From the NCBI GenBank assembly GCA_965206675.1, contig CBDBKL010000008.1, positions 310,001 to 374,000 on the forward strand: 64,000 nt of DNA, read 5' to 3'. The DNA is from CBDBKL01 sp965206675 (lineage in GTDB: Bacteria > Bdellovibrionota > Bdellovibrionia > Bdellovibrionales > JAKFYE01). The notes beneath the pieces are model-generated. The model made no database searches and was not told where the DNA came from. It saw only the letters and a program-made list of their open reading frames with translations. Each line of letters opens with the position of its first letter. Position 1 is the first letter of the stretch. Below, piece by piece: positions 52,395-61,588 of the stretch. A program made the translations under genes and the position numbers.

Positions 52395-54070
52395 ACAGAC
52401 CTCCCATTGACTAACAAATTATATGTGACTTCCCCATTCGGTTCATGAGCTTTAACATTAATTAAATAAAAACCTGCGGGTACATTTTTAACAATTCTTT
52501 CAACACTATCATCACTATCACTAAAAGCTACAGCGTCCTGAGCATTACCATAAGTATACCCCTCTTTCCAAACATAGAGATCCAAATCTGAATTCCCGGT
52601 CTTCTTCTCTAGAGATATGTTTAAAATTCTTCCATGATGTTGATGAAAAAAGAAATCGTTAGACGCAAACTGATTAGAGACATCAAAATCTCCATTATCA
52701 TGCTTTAATATAGAACCATCGACGCCATCTCTTATATGATCTGGGTTCATAGTATGGGTACAACTGCCACTTGTTTTATAGCGAAAGGCATAGTGATCTC
52801 TATTGGCCACCATTTGATTATATTTTAATATGGGGTTAATATTTGGCACTCCTGATAACTTATTATAAAGCTCTAAAAACAAACCAAAATATCTATAATG
52901 ATATTCATCCGATCGAAGTCCTCCAGAGAAAACTCTCCATAAATCGTGGAATCTGCCTCTAACGTTTTCACCATCGTTGTTGGAATCTATTATATCCCAT
53001 AAGGCTCGAGCTATAGCGAATTCTCTAAACAAACCTTCTCCTGTAGGATCTTCTCTATCCTCAGGCGTAGGATCATACGGAACATCACGAGATGCATTTG
53101 TCTCTTGGTCTAAGTAAAATAGATAACTTGTGACTCCATCTACATTCCCCACAGTGTCTCTATAAATGGGATCCCCCAAAACGGCTGAAGAAAAAAAGTT
53201 AGCAAAACCCTCAATCCACGCAACCCTAGGATCAATAACAGAGTTTCCATTATGTGCTCCCCCAGGAGAATCTATGGCAGAATACACATCCTGAAGGAAA
53301 TGTGCATATTCATGTACAATCACAGAATTATCAAAATGATCTGTATCTGTTCTATTAGGTAAATCATTTTCTCCACCCAATATATACAATTCTCTTTTTC
53401 CAGGAAGATAAAAACTAATCCCCGAGCTATTTCCATAATATTGACCCGGGTTAACTCCAAGGCTCCAATAAATAGTAACTTTGGGAGCAACGATAAATTC
53501 CATACAATCATTATTACAGCTTTCTACAGATGCTCTTAAATATTGATTGGTTTTAAATATTTGATCATAAATATTAAATGCACCCCCCAGGACTTCCCCG
53601 TCTGCCGATGCAACTAGAGTTCCAATATTTTTATTTTGATCTGCAATAAACACCCTGGTGACCGCATAATATTCACTATCATCTGGTGTATTTAAAACAC
53701 TGACTTTCAACTTGGAGTTATCTGCACGGGCTACAACTTCAACCAAATAAGAATTGTTGCTCCTCTCAACATCAAAAGTAAATTCTCCGGATGCATTTGT
53801 TTCTGCACATCCAACAAGTTCATCCCCCTTTAAAACCCTAACCTCTGCATAACGAATAGGATAGTTCTTTGGATCAATTTGACCCAACCCCTCTTCAACA
53901 AAAAGGCGACGTCTATAAGTCGCTTTTCCCGTAACAGTGACTGGATTCTCAAGAGAAGTCTCTTCCACTTGACAATACTTTGCCTCCAAAGAAGTTATCT
54001 TCTCTTCCTTGTTACAACTCGCAACTATGGAAATCATACCGACTAAAGCTATAATGACATACTTTTTCAT
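52385..54070 (-). CDS. Lipoprotein zinc metallopeptidase-like protein
   Basis: A 561-residue lipoprotein (signal and lipobox SIVASC, Cys19). Residues 40-125 look like a carboxypeptidase-regulatory/Ig-like domain (RYAEVRVLKGDELVGCAETNASGEFTFDV in sense). Residues 250-290 carry HEYAH (H253, E254, H257) and a downstream glutamate in WIEGFANFF (E287), the gluzincin zinc-binding pattern. Residues 480-560 resemble a PPC-type C-terminal domain (NSDLDLYVWKEG, then VPAGFYLINVKAHEP). It is surface or periplasm facing; prey, host or envelope protein cleavage are all possible. It is first in a two-gene unit with the Ig-like membrane protein. Confidence 0.78.
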   Translation of the reverse strand: MKKYVIIALVGMISIVASCNKEEKITSLEAKYCQVEETSLENPVTVTGKATYRRRLFVEEGLGQIDPKNYPIRYAEVRVLKGDELVGCAETNASGEFTFDVERSNNSYLVEVVARADNSKLKVSVLNTPDDSEYYAVTRVFIADQNKNIGTLVASADGEVLGGAFNIYDQIFKTNQYLRASVESCNNDCMEFIVAPKVTIYWSLGVNPGQYYGNSSGISFYLPGKRELYILGGENDLPNRTDTDHFDNSVIVHEYAHFLQDVYSAIDSPGGAHNGNSVIDPRVAWIEGFANFFSSAVLGDPIYRDTVGNVDGVTSYLFYLDQETNASRDVPYDPTPEDREDPTGEGLFREFAIARALWDIIDSNNDGENVRGRFHDLWRVFSGGLRSDEYHYRYFGLFLELYNKLSGVPNINPILKYNQMVANRDHYAFRYKTSGSCTHTMNPDHIRDGVDGSILKHDNGDFDVSNQFASNDFFFHQHHGRILNISLEKKTGNSDLDLYVWKEGYTYGNAQDAVAFSDSDDSVERIVKNVPAGFYLINVKAHEPNGEVTYNLLVNGRSVCR

Positions 54071-54264
54071 CGCTTTGCTTATCGGTAATTGAGAAGTATA
54101 TATGTAGTATTAGAGAGGAAAATAAGAAGACATTACACCTATACTAGAGAAAGAGAGAACTTTTCTCAAGGCAGGTAAACCCTCTATGTCGGCCCTCAGA
54201 ATTGTTTGAGCATTTGAAGACTTTGAGGTAGCCTTTGCAAACAGCTATTTGAGGAGAAGCTAAA

Positions 54265-54525
54265 TTGGAGAAGGGTTTTAATTCTGATATTTGTATTCAA
54301 AATAAAAAGTTTCATATTCAGACTGAAGACTGGGGTTTTAAAAATCCCTACATAACAACACGTATTTTTCAGGGTGGTACTGTTCTTAAAAGTATAAAGA
54401 CAAGGTATAAAACAGCTTGGTTTGACAAACCTACTGACCATCAACAGGCCATACGTCTCGCAATAAGAGAGCAACATCAAAAAATTCTAGACCAGATCCT
54501 TTCTGGAAATATTGTATCAAACTGA
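54265..54525 (+). CDS. Small conserved-looking protein of unknown function
   Basis: An 86-residue protein from a TTG start with GAGGAGAAG seven bases ahead, which supports translation. The sequence FNSDICIQNKKFHIQTEDWG, then NPYITTRIFQGGTVLKSIKTRY resembles small proteins I have seen in deltaproteobacterial genomes ('HVQTEDWG' type) with no assigned role. It has no signal peptide or membrane segment. It lies ahead of the EnvC-like/ctpA pair on the same strand, with about 115 bases between. Confidence 0.65.
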   Translation: MEKGFNSDICIQNKKFHIQTEDWGFKNPYITTRIFQGGTVLKSIKTRYKTAWFDKPTDHQQAIRLAIREQHQKILDQILSGNIVSN

Positions 54526-54642
54526 TACAATACTCTTTATGACTTACTTGTTTCACATCAAAATCTTTATTTAAAGGCCACGTGAAACATTTAGAAAAAA
54601 TATTCAATCTTAAAAATGGAATTTTAAGAGGAAGAAAACAAA

Positions 54643-55881
54643 ATGACCAGGAAGGTACTAGTATCATATATAAAGCTCTCTTTTGAGAAAGAGTTTATAC
54701 TTCCCTCGATTCATTGTACCTCGTTATTTACATTTTCCTCAGCAATCCAAATTGGCAAAGGTATTCTTACCAAACGGCGCAGTTATATATTGTGTCTTAT
54801 ATTTTTCATTAGCCCCTCCCTTTATTCAAAGCCTCTGCCCAAGATTGTTCATTCCATTAAAAAAGAAGAAAAAAAGTTTCATGAAGAAGAAACAAAAAGA
54901 CTTTCCACGTTAAGAAAGTTAGAAAACATCCGCAATGAATTAAAAAGCACCAACACTAAAATTAAAAACACACAACGCAATCTTGATAAATTCCATAGAG
55001 GTTTAAAAAGCTTGAAAAGAGTTATTAGACAACTCGAGAAAAAAATCAAAAGCCAAGAAAAATATGTCAAAAAAAATACCTCTGATAAAGCAACCAATCT
55101 CTTTCGGGTGCTCTCCCCACTAGAACTCAGTCTAGAACAGATAAAATCATCCCATACCAATGCAGATATCAAACTATTAAACATCTATAAGAATAATATG
55201 ACAGTCCTTAAAAAAACTCTTAAGAACCAGAAAAAAAATAAGGATTATCTCACTGAGGCAAAAGAAGATTTATTGGAAAACAAATCAAAACTTGGAGACG
55301 AAAAAACAGAAAATCTTTCTCTTCTGAAAAAAATCCTCATAAAAAGAACTTTGCATTTAAAAAATCTCAAAAAAATAAAATCAAAATATACAAACATCAA
55401 GAATGGAGACTCTCTCATATCCGAACTTCCAACAATTAAAAACTTTTTAGAAAAATCTTTCTTTGAAAGACAGGGAAGTCTGGGATACCCACTCAATGGG
55501 CGTCCCACAAAGACAATCCGTGATCAAAAAGCAAGAATTAACCTTCCCCTCAAAGGAGTGTTTTTTAAAAGTAAAATAAATAGATCTGTAAGAAGTGTTT
55601 TTAAGGGAAAAGTTAAGTTTTCAGGCTACGTCAAAAAATTTGGAAAAATTGTTATTATAGATCATGGTCAGAATTATTTCTCCATTTATGGAAATAATAA
55701 GAAGCTCCTTGTTGACAAGAATGACATTGTTAAAGAGGGAGAGACAGTAGCTTTATCGGGACACTCTAGTGAATTTTTTGGACACGGCAGTTATTTTGAA
55801 ATTCGTTATCTTTCTGAACCTTTAAATCCAATGAAATGGATCAGTAAAAATTCAAAAATCCGACATCAGGAGCTACTATGA
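54643..55881 (+). CDS. EnvC-like coiled-coil protein with degenerate M23 domain
   Basis: A 412-residue protein. A long N-terminal stretch ends in a signal-like helix (YILCLIFFISPSLYSKPLP, about 48-66), then a long Lys/Glu coiled coil (70-270), then a C-terminal M23/LytM domain (KGKVKFSGYVKKFGKIVIIDHG, then GHSSEFFGHGSYFEIRY). Several zinc ligands of active M23 peptidases are missing (YGN where YAH is usual, YFEIR where HxE/HxH is usual). Like EnvC it is therefore probably a catalytically dead activator of amidases. The ATG has GAGGAAG upstream. It overlaps ctpA by four bases. Confidence 0.83.
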   Translation: MTRKVLVSYIKLSFEKEFILPSIHCTSLFTFSSAIQIGKGILTKRRSYILCLIFFISPSLYSKPLPKIVHSIKKEEKKFHEEETKRLSTLRKLENIRNELKSTNTKIKNTQRNLDKFHRGLKSLKRVIRQLEKKIKSQEKYVKKNTSDKATNLFRVLSPLELSLEQIKSSHTNADIKLLNIYKNNMTVLKKTLKNQKKNKDYLTEAKEDLLENKSKLGDEKTENLSLLKKILIKRTLHLKNLKKIKSKYTNIKNGDSLISELPTIKNFLEKSFFERQGSLGYPLNGRPTKTIRDQKARINLPLKGVFFKSKINRSVRSVFKGKVKFSGYVKKFGKIVIIDHGQNYFSIYGNNKKLLVDKNDIVKEGETVALSGHSSEFFGHGSYFEIRYLSEPLNPMKWISKNSKIRHQELL

Positions 55882-57218
55882 TAAATGCGAAGCCTATATT
55901 CTCTGCTGTTTTATTTTTACTTCTTAGCCAACCCTCTCTGGCCAAGCCACAAGATCACAAGGCACCAAACCCTAGTTCAACAAACAGATATGAAAAGCTA
56001 GGGGTTTTCACCAAAGTTTTAAACCTTGTAGAAAGGCACTACGTAGAGGATGTTGATTTTGAAAAACTCATTTATGGTGGTGTTAAGGGAATACTATCGG
56101 AACTAGATCCTCATACAAGTTTCTTATCACCTGAAATTTATAAAAATTTTCAATTAAAAACCAGTGGAGAATTTGGTGGATTGGGAATTGAAATTAGTGT
56201 GAGAGATGGAAAACTCACTATCATTTCTCCCATTGAAGATTCTTCAGCCTGGAAAGCGGGTATAAAACCTGGAGATCAAATTATATCTATTGAAGGTCAA
56301 TCCACGAAGGGTTTAACTCTGGCAGAAGCTTCTACAATGTTAAGAAACAAAAAGAAAAGTGTAAAATTGGGCATTCTTAGAGAAGGGTTTAAAAAACCCA
56401 AAGATTTTTCTATCAAAAGAGGTAAAGTTAAAATTCGATCTGTCAAATACACTGATTTAGATGGTGGATACATGTACTTAAAAGTTACAAATTTTATTGA
56501 CAATACATACGACCAATTCACTGAAAAAATACGAAAACATACAGATGAACATGGTAAAATCGCAGGTCTTATTATTGATCTGCGCTCTAACCCTGGAGGC
56601 ATACTGGATCAGGCAGTCAAACTCAGTGATCTTTTTCTGAAAGAGGGAAAGATAGTCAATGTCATTGGGCGTGATGGTAAAAACAAAGAAAGTTTTGTAG
56701 CAAAAAAAGAAGGAACTTTAGGAAATTTCCCCTTAATTTTATTAATCAATGAATACTCAGCCAGCGCGAGTGAGATTTTAGCTGGTGCTTTACAAGACAA
56801 TAAAAGAGCAATTGTTATGGGAAAAAGAAGTTTTGGTAAAGGTTCTGTACAATCTATCGTAAAACTGGATGACGGCTCTGCTCTTAAACTCACTGTTGCA
56901 AGATATTACACACCCCTTGGCAAATCCATACAGGCTGAGGGAATTAATCCTGACATTGAACTCGATGAAATTGATCCAGAAATGTATAAAAAAGCAGTGA
57001 TAAATAAGCAGGCTCAACGAGAAAAAGACATAAAAGGTCATCTTGAAAAAGAAAGAAAGCCAGCAGCTATAGACACATCATCTCAATCTGTGACCTCAAA
57101 AAAACATATCGAGCTTCTACAAAAAGATCTTCAAGTTTTCCAGGCCTATAATTACCTTAAGATGAGTAAATTCTTAAAGCCTTCGGTATCGACTTCAGAG
57201 CAAAATGAGTCACTTTGA
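55878..57218 (+). CDS. ctpA: C-terminal processing peptidase (S41)
   Basis: A 446-residue exported serine protease. A signal peptide (to about residue 22, SLA) precedes a PDZ domain (about 95-175, FGGLGIEISVRDGKLTI) and the S41 core. The catalytic serine is S296 in NEYSASASEI and the general-base lysine is K321 in FGKGSVQS; their 25-residue spacing fits the family. It processes or degrades periplasmic proteins from their C-termini. It is translationally coupled to the EnvC-like gene, a pairing seen in many Gram-negative genomes. It converges on tig with overlapping stop codons. Confidence 0.95.
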   Translation: MINAKPIFSAVLFLLLSQPSLAKPQDHKAPNPSSTNRYEKLGVFTKVLNLVERHYVEDVDFEKLIYGGVKGILSELDPHTSFLSPEIYKNFQLKTSGEFGGLGIEISVRDGKLTIISPIEDSSAWKAGIKPGDQIISIEGQSTKGLTLAEASTMLRNKKKSVKLGILREGFKKPKDFSIKRGKVKIRSVKYTDLDGGYMYLKVTNFIDNTYDQFTEKIRKHTDEHGKIAGLIIDLRSNPGGILDQAVKLSDLFLKEGKIVNVIGRDGKNKESFVAKKEGTLGNFPLILLINEYSASASEILAGALQDNKRAIVMGKRSFGKGSVQSIVKLDDGSALKLTVARYYTPLGKSIQAEGINPDIELDEIDPEMYKKAVINKQAQREKDIKGHLEKERKPAAIDTSSQSVTSKKHIELLQKDLQVFQAYNYLKMSKFLKPSVSTSEQNESL

Positions 57219-58514
57219 TTGTGCAATCTTATCTTTTGGAACTTCTTTGACTTTAGCTTTACTCAATAAAAAATCTACGACCTTATCTTCAGAAAGTTTA
57301 AAGTGGAGTCGGTCTCTATTACCGTCTTGAGCGTAAAAGTCCTGTATTTTATTTAGCTCCATTCCCGTCTGAGAAGCATACTCTTTAATTTTTGCATCTA
57401 CATCTGACTCTGTAGATTTTAAATTTTCTTTAAGCGAAATCTCATGAACAAGAAAGCTGGAGCACACCATAAAACGAGCAGATTGATCAAGATCACCCTG
57501 CCACTTTTTAACATAGGCTTTAAAATCTTCTTCTGACATTCTTTGTTGTTCCATTTTTTTCTTAACATCCTCAACAAGCAATTTTTTCTGCTCTTCCACA
57601 AGAGAACTGGGGACTTCTATAGGGTTTTCATCGACTAAAACCTTGATGATTCTTTTTCTCAAATCTTCTTTTATTCTTCTTTTCTCTACATCTTCATGAT
57701 CGGTTAAAATTTTCTTTTTCATGTCCTCCAGACTTTCAATCCCAACACTTTTAGCGAACTCATCATTAACTTCTGGCAGCTCCTTTTTATTCAAAGATTT
57801 CAATTGGACCTCAAATTGAACGGATTTATTAGCAAGATCTTTATTATAATTTTCTGGAAAGGTAAGGTTCAGAGTTTTAGTTTGATTCACATTCATTCCA
57901 ACTATTCCCTCTTCAAAACCTGGTATAAAAGACTGAGACCCCAGCTCCAGTTCATAATCCTGTGCCGAACCCTTATCTAACAGTTGACCATCAACTGTTC
58001 CTTTAAAATCTATTTTTACAGTATCTCCCAATTGAGCTGGGCGAATATCTAAAACAGGGGTAAGTTGTGCCTTTTGTTTTCTTAGATTCTCAATGACATC
58101 ATCAACATATGTTGGATCTATACTTAATATCTCTTTCTCAACTTCCAAACCCTCATAAGTTTTAAGAGCGATTTCTGGACGAATTTCAATTTCAAAAGAA
58201 AACTTAAAAGGCTCGTTCTCTTCAATAGAAGAAATATGAAACTTAGGAGAGTTTATAGGGTGTAGCTGCTTTTCAGTCACAGCTTGCACATACGAGGATT
58301 GAACAATTTGTTGTAACACTTTAGATTTAACATCATCAGAATATAAAGATTTGATCTGACTGAGCGGAGCCTTTCCCTTCCGAAAACCTTTTAAAGTGGC
58401 ACTTTCTTGTGCTTTTTTATAAGCTCCTTCAAATGCTGATCTGACAACATCAACAGGAACTTCAATATTAAATTTTCTCTCTAATTTAGAAACTTCTTCC
58501 ATTTCAATTTTCAT
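57210..58514 (-). CDS. tig: Trigger factor
   Basis: A 434-residue ribosome-associated chaperone. The N-terminal ribosome-binding signature is present (GFRKGKAPLSQIKSLY, residues 43-58). The FKBP-like PPIase domain follows (about 155-245, LGDTVKIDFKGTVDG then ELGSQSFIPGFEEGIVGM). A long C-terminal helical domain completes it. Length is normal. The usual downstream genes clpP-clpX-lon are absent; it converges on ctpA with a nine-base overlap of the ends. Confidence 0.96.
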   Translation of the reverse strand: MKIEMEEVSKLERKFNIEVPVDVVRSAFEGAYKKAQESATLKGFRKGKAPLSQIKSLYSDDVKSKVLQQIVQSSYVQAVTEKQLHPINSPKFHISSIEENEPFKFSFEIEIRPEIALKTYEGLEVEKEILSIDPTYVDDVIENLRKQKAQLTPVLDIRPAQLGDTVKIDFKGTVDGQLLDKGSAQDYELELGSQSFIPGFEEGIVGMNVNQTKTLNLTFPENYNKDLANKSVQFEVQLKSLNKKELPEVNDEFAKSVGIESLEDMKKKILTDHEDVEKRRIKEDLRKRIIKVLVDENPIEVPSSLVEEQKKLLVEDVKKKMEQQRMSEEDFKAYVKKWQGDLDQSARFMVCSSFLVHEISLKENLKSTESDVDAKIKEYASQTGMELNKIQDFYAQDGNRDRLHFKLSEDKVVDFLLSKAKVKEVPKDKIAQSK

Positions 58515-58777
58515 ACTTTCTAACCTAGACCTTTCACTAAAACTTATTCATATATATTCACTATCTGTTAATTTTTCCCTCAGAAATACAGGCATTCGGT
58601 TCTAGATGATCTATTTATAAAAAGCAAGTCTCAATAAAAAGCTTTCAACAGATTTCGCCCTCTAGAGTTACCATAGATGTACTCTATAAAAAACTTTCAC
58701 TCATGAGTGAATTTGATGCAAAGCATGGGTTAGAAAGAAGTCGACAGTTTACAGCGCTCAGAGCAGTATGAAAACTG
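58515..58777. other. Divergent intergenic region
   Basis: About 260 bases between tig and the first ArsA-like gene. A 22-codon frame (ATG at 58702) ends just before the ATPase start but has no clear support. The promoters of both genes should be here; none is placed. Confidence 0.35.
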
Positions 58778-59662
58778 ATGGAACTATTTGATAAAAAAAT
58801 CATTTTTATGACAGGAAAGGGAGGGGTTGGCAAATCCACTCTTACAGGAGCTTTTGCTTTAAAAGCAGCGGCTTCAAATAAAAGAGTACTCATCATTGAA
58901 TTGGGTACAGAATCCACTCTTTGCTCTTACTTTAATATTAAACAATTATGTCACTACCCAAAGGTTATAACTAAAAATTTAAGCCTTTTGAATCTCACGG
59001 CCGAAAATAGCCTGAGAGAATATTTTCTTCATTTATTCAAAGTTGATCTTATTTTTAAGTTATTTTTTGAAAATAAAGTGATGCGAACTTTTCTAAACGT
59101 TGCCCCCGCATTAAAGGAAATAGCTATTTTAGGGAAAATCACCAGTGGCCTTCGAAAGGTCGGCTCTCCGATGCCATACGATCTTATCATAGTGGATAGT
59201 TTTTCAACGGGGCACACCCTAGCTTTATTGCGCGCCCCCAAAGGCATTCAAGAGATCATGAAAGTGGGACCTCTGATGCGACAATGCGAAGATATAAATC
59301 ACATCCTTCAAAATCCCCAAATGGTAGGTTGTGTTGTAACAACTTTGCCAGAGGAACTGCCTATAACTGAAAGTTTAGAACTTCTTAATACATTAAAAAA
59401 AGAATTCCACATCCAACCCTCTTTGATAATAAACAAAATGATCTCTGAAGATCATATAACTGACAATATAGATAACTTAAAAAAAGCAAGCGTGAATAAT
59501 CCTTTTTTTGATTTCCTATATCATAAATATAAAAAACAAAAACAATTCATAGATCTTTTAAAGAAAGAGACAGTACCCATATATTTTTCTGATTTAAATT
59601 TACAAGAGAGCCTTTCCCCTCATTTTCTGAGTCAAATTGGAGAATCAATCCGTGTCCGATAA
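58778..59662 (+). CDS. ArsA/GET3-family ATPase, first of a pair
   Basis: A 294-residue deviant-Walker P-loop ATPase (GKGGVGKST, 13-21). The switch region differs from true ArsA/GET3: where DTDPA is usual it has IIELGTESTLCSYF. The later motifs YDLIIVDSFSTGHTLALLRAPKG and CVVTTLPEELPITE fit the anion-transporting ATPase family (PF02374). No arsenic genes are nearby. It overlaps the next gene, which encodes a second such ATPase. Paired genes of this type occur widely in 'deltaproteobacteria'; their role is not established. Confidence 0.85.
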   Translation: MELFDKKIIFMTGKGGVGKSTLTGAFALKAAASNKRVLIIELGTESTLCSYFNIKQLCHYPKVITKNLSLLNLTAENSLREYFLHLFKVDLIFKLFFENKVMRTFLNVAPALKEIAILGKITSGLRKVGSPMPYDLIIVDSFSTGHTLALLRAPKGIQEIMKVGPLMRQCEDINHILQNPQMVGCVVTTLPEELPITESLELLNTLKKEFHIQPSLIINKMISEDHITDNIDNLKKASVNNPFFDFLYHKYKKQKQFIDLLKKETVPIYFSDLNLQESLSPHFLSQIGESIRVR

Positions 59663-60710
59663 ACTCTCAGAAATCATTGATAACCATTCTATTATTATCT
59701 GTGCTGGAACAGGAGGGGTTGGCAAAACCACTTTAGCATCAGCATTGGGAATATTTGCCGCCAATCAAGGGAAAAAAGTCCTTGTACTTACAATTGACCC
59801 TGCCCGTAGATTGGCCGACGCCTTGAATTTGACAAAACCTCTCAGAGACGATGTTTTAGCTTATGAGAACAACGGAGGAGTTCTTTATGCATCTATGTTA
59901 AATAGTAAATATATTTTTGATAATTTCATCAAAAGAGTGTCTAAGTCAGAAGAAGTTTCAAGTAGAATTTTAAAAAATAAAATTTACAAAAAGCTATCTA
60001 CAACGTTAAGTGATTCTCAAGAATACACTGCCTTAGAAAAACTTCATCAGTCTTTTTATAGTAAGAATTATGATTTAATTATTGTAGATACACCACCCGC
60101 ACAACATGCTATTGATTTTTTAAGAGCCCCAAAGAAAATAAGCGCACTATTTGAATCATCTGTTGTTAAATGGTTTTCTTACAAATCTAAAAAAAGAAAT
60201 AGAATATCTCTCTTATTAAATAAAGGTGTTTTTACAGCCTTTGATCTTTTGAAAAAGCTGACAAGCACTTCATTTGTTGATGAGCTTACAGATTTTTTCC
60301 AAGCCATTAGTGATCTTGTGGGTCCCATTAGAGAACACAGCCTTGAAGTCTACAAATTGCTTAACTCATCAAAAACAACATTTTTTCTTATCACGAGCTT
60401 TGAGAGTCAAAGATTGCAAGAAGCTCTCAGTTTTCAAGAAAGTTTAAAAGAAGAGGGGTATTCACTTTCAGTCATTATCGTAAATAAAGCTCTCCCTGAA
60501 TGGAAAGGAAGTAAAGAAGCTCCTATGGAAATTCTTCACAAGTACTATTTAAAATTTGATAATTACTATCAGAATAATTTGAAGATATTAAAAGAGAATG
60601 AAATGGCGAAGAAAACGAAAATTATAACTGTACCAGATCTTACTGGAGAGGCGTATGACCTTGAAACATTGGATAAAATTTCTAAAAAGTTAGATTCGGG
60701 ATTTGCATAA
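59652..60710 (+). CDS. ArsA/GET3-family ATPase, second of a pair
   Basis: I prefer the GTG at 59652 (GGAGAATCAATCC upstream), giving 352 residues; a TTG at 59637 is also open. It is a canonical PF02374 ATPase: GTGGVGKTTLASALG with switch I LTIDPARRLADALNL, then LIIVDTPPAQHAIDFLRAPKK. It overlaps the first ATPase gene by 11 bases, which suggests a heteromeric or at least balanced pair. The C-terminal half has the helical insert (SYKSKKRNRISLLLNKG) that in GET3 binds hydrophobic tails; whether that is so here is unknown. Confidence 0.87.
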   Translation: MSDKLSEIIDNHSIIICAGTGGVGKTTLASALGIFAANQGKKVLVLTIDPARRLADALNLTKPLRDDVLAYENNGGVLYASMLNSKYIFDNFIKRVSKSEEVSSRILKNKIYKKLSTTLSDSQEYTALEKLHQSFYSKNYDLIIVDTPPAQHAIDFLRAPKKISALFESSVVKWFSYKSKKRNRISLLLNKGVFTAFDLLKKLTSTSFVDELTDFFQAISDLVGPIREHSLEVYKLLNSSKTTFFLITSFESQRLQEALSFQESLKEEGYSLSVIIVNKALPEWKGSKEAPMEILHKYYLKFDNYYQNNLKILKENEMAKKTKIITVPDLTGEAYDLETLDKISKKLDSGFA

Positions 60711-60829
60711 AATAAAGTTATAGAAGAGGATGATTTATAGATCTATGAGTGAAAGAATATATATGGCAAATTTTGTATTGTCTCTTGAAGATTTAGGTTT
60801 CTGAGTAATAGGAACAGGATGGCAATTTT

Positions 60830-61588
60830 ATGACTCGTTTAATTGGTCGATTTTCAAGGGGGGCGGGAGCACCCTTTCAAGCTCTTAGGTATTTTTTTGC
60901 AAGAAGATCTCTTTGGAAATATGCTATTGCTCCTTTTTGTATATCTTTAACAGTTTTTGTATTGTCTTTTTATTTTACCCTATCCCATATAGGAACTCTT
61001 ATTTCCTGGGGACTTGGGCTTTTATTTGGTCAACCTACGGGATTTTTATACAACTTCCTCTTTTACACAACTTCCGCCGTCTCATATGCAGTTATAATAG
61101 GGTTTCTTGTGCTTATTACTTTTTTACTTATTAATCTTTTAGCTTTTCCTTTTAATGCTCTTTTAGCCGAAAAGGTGATGGCCTTAGAGACAGGGAGTGT
61201 TTATCAGCACCCTAATCTTCTTTCTTGGATAAAATTCAATATACGGATGTTATCCATATCTTTTTTAAAGACTTTGATATTTCTTTTGGTGAGTGCTCTA
61301 TTGTTCACAATGAGTTTTATCCCTGTATTACAGGTTGCTGCTGGGGCTGTGGGGGGATTAATAATAGCCTTTGACTGTTGGGATTATGGTTTGGAATTAG
61401 AGGGCATGGGATTAAAACAGAGGCTTTATTTATTTTATTCTCATTTTTGGGAACTTTTGGGTTTTGGTATTACTGTGGGATTTTTCTTTTTAATTCCGGG
61501 GCTTAATTTTTTTCTTTTACCAATAGCAGTTATAGGTGGTACAAGGTTAGTTCATCAGCTTAACTTAGGTGGAAACACTGGACATTAA
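60830..61588 (+). CDS. EI24/CysZ-like membrane protein
   Basis: A 252-residue integral membrane protein of the EI24/CysZ superfamily. It starts GRFSRGAGAPFQALRYFFARRSLWKYAIAP, typical of the group, and has about six hydrophobic helices with a cytosolic loop AEKVMALETGS. CysZ itself imports sulfate; the EI24-type relatives have no firm role. No cys genes are near. It overlaps the following gshA by about 20 bases, so it is co-expressed with a glutathione biosynthesis enzyme, which may hint at a thiol or sulfur link. Confidence 0.8.
   Translation: MTRLIGRFSRGAGAPFQALRYFFARRSLWKYAIAPFCISLTVFVLSFYFTLSHIGTLISWGLGLLFGQPTGFLYNFLFYTTSAVSYAVIIGFLVLITFLLINLLAFPFNALLAEKVMALETGSVYQHPNLLSWIKFNIRMLSISFLKTLIFLLVSALLFTMSFIPVLQVAAGAVGGLIIAFDCWDYGLELEGMGLKQRLYLFYSHFWELLGFGITVGFFFLIPGLNFFLLPIAVIGGTRLVHQLNLGGNTGH

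Noticed and set aside
58702..58770. 22-codon frame just upstream of the first ArsA-like gene
   Set aside because: Too short, no ribosome binding site and no recognisable sequence; it could be a leader but I cannot support it.
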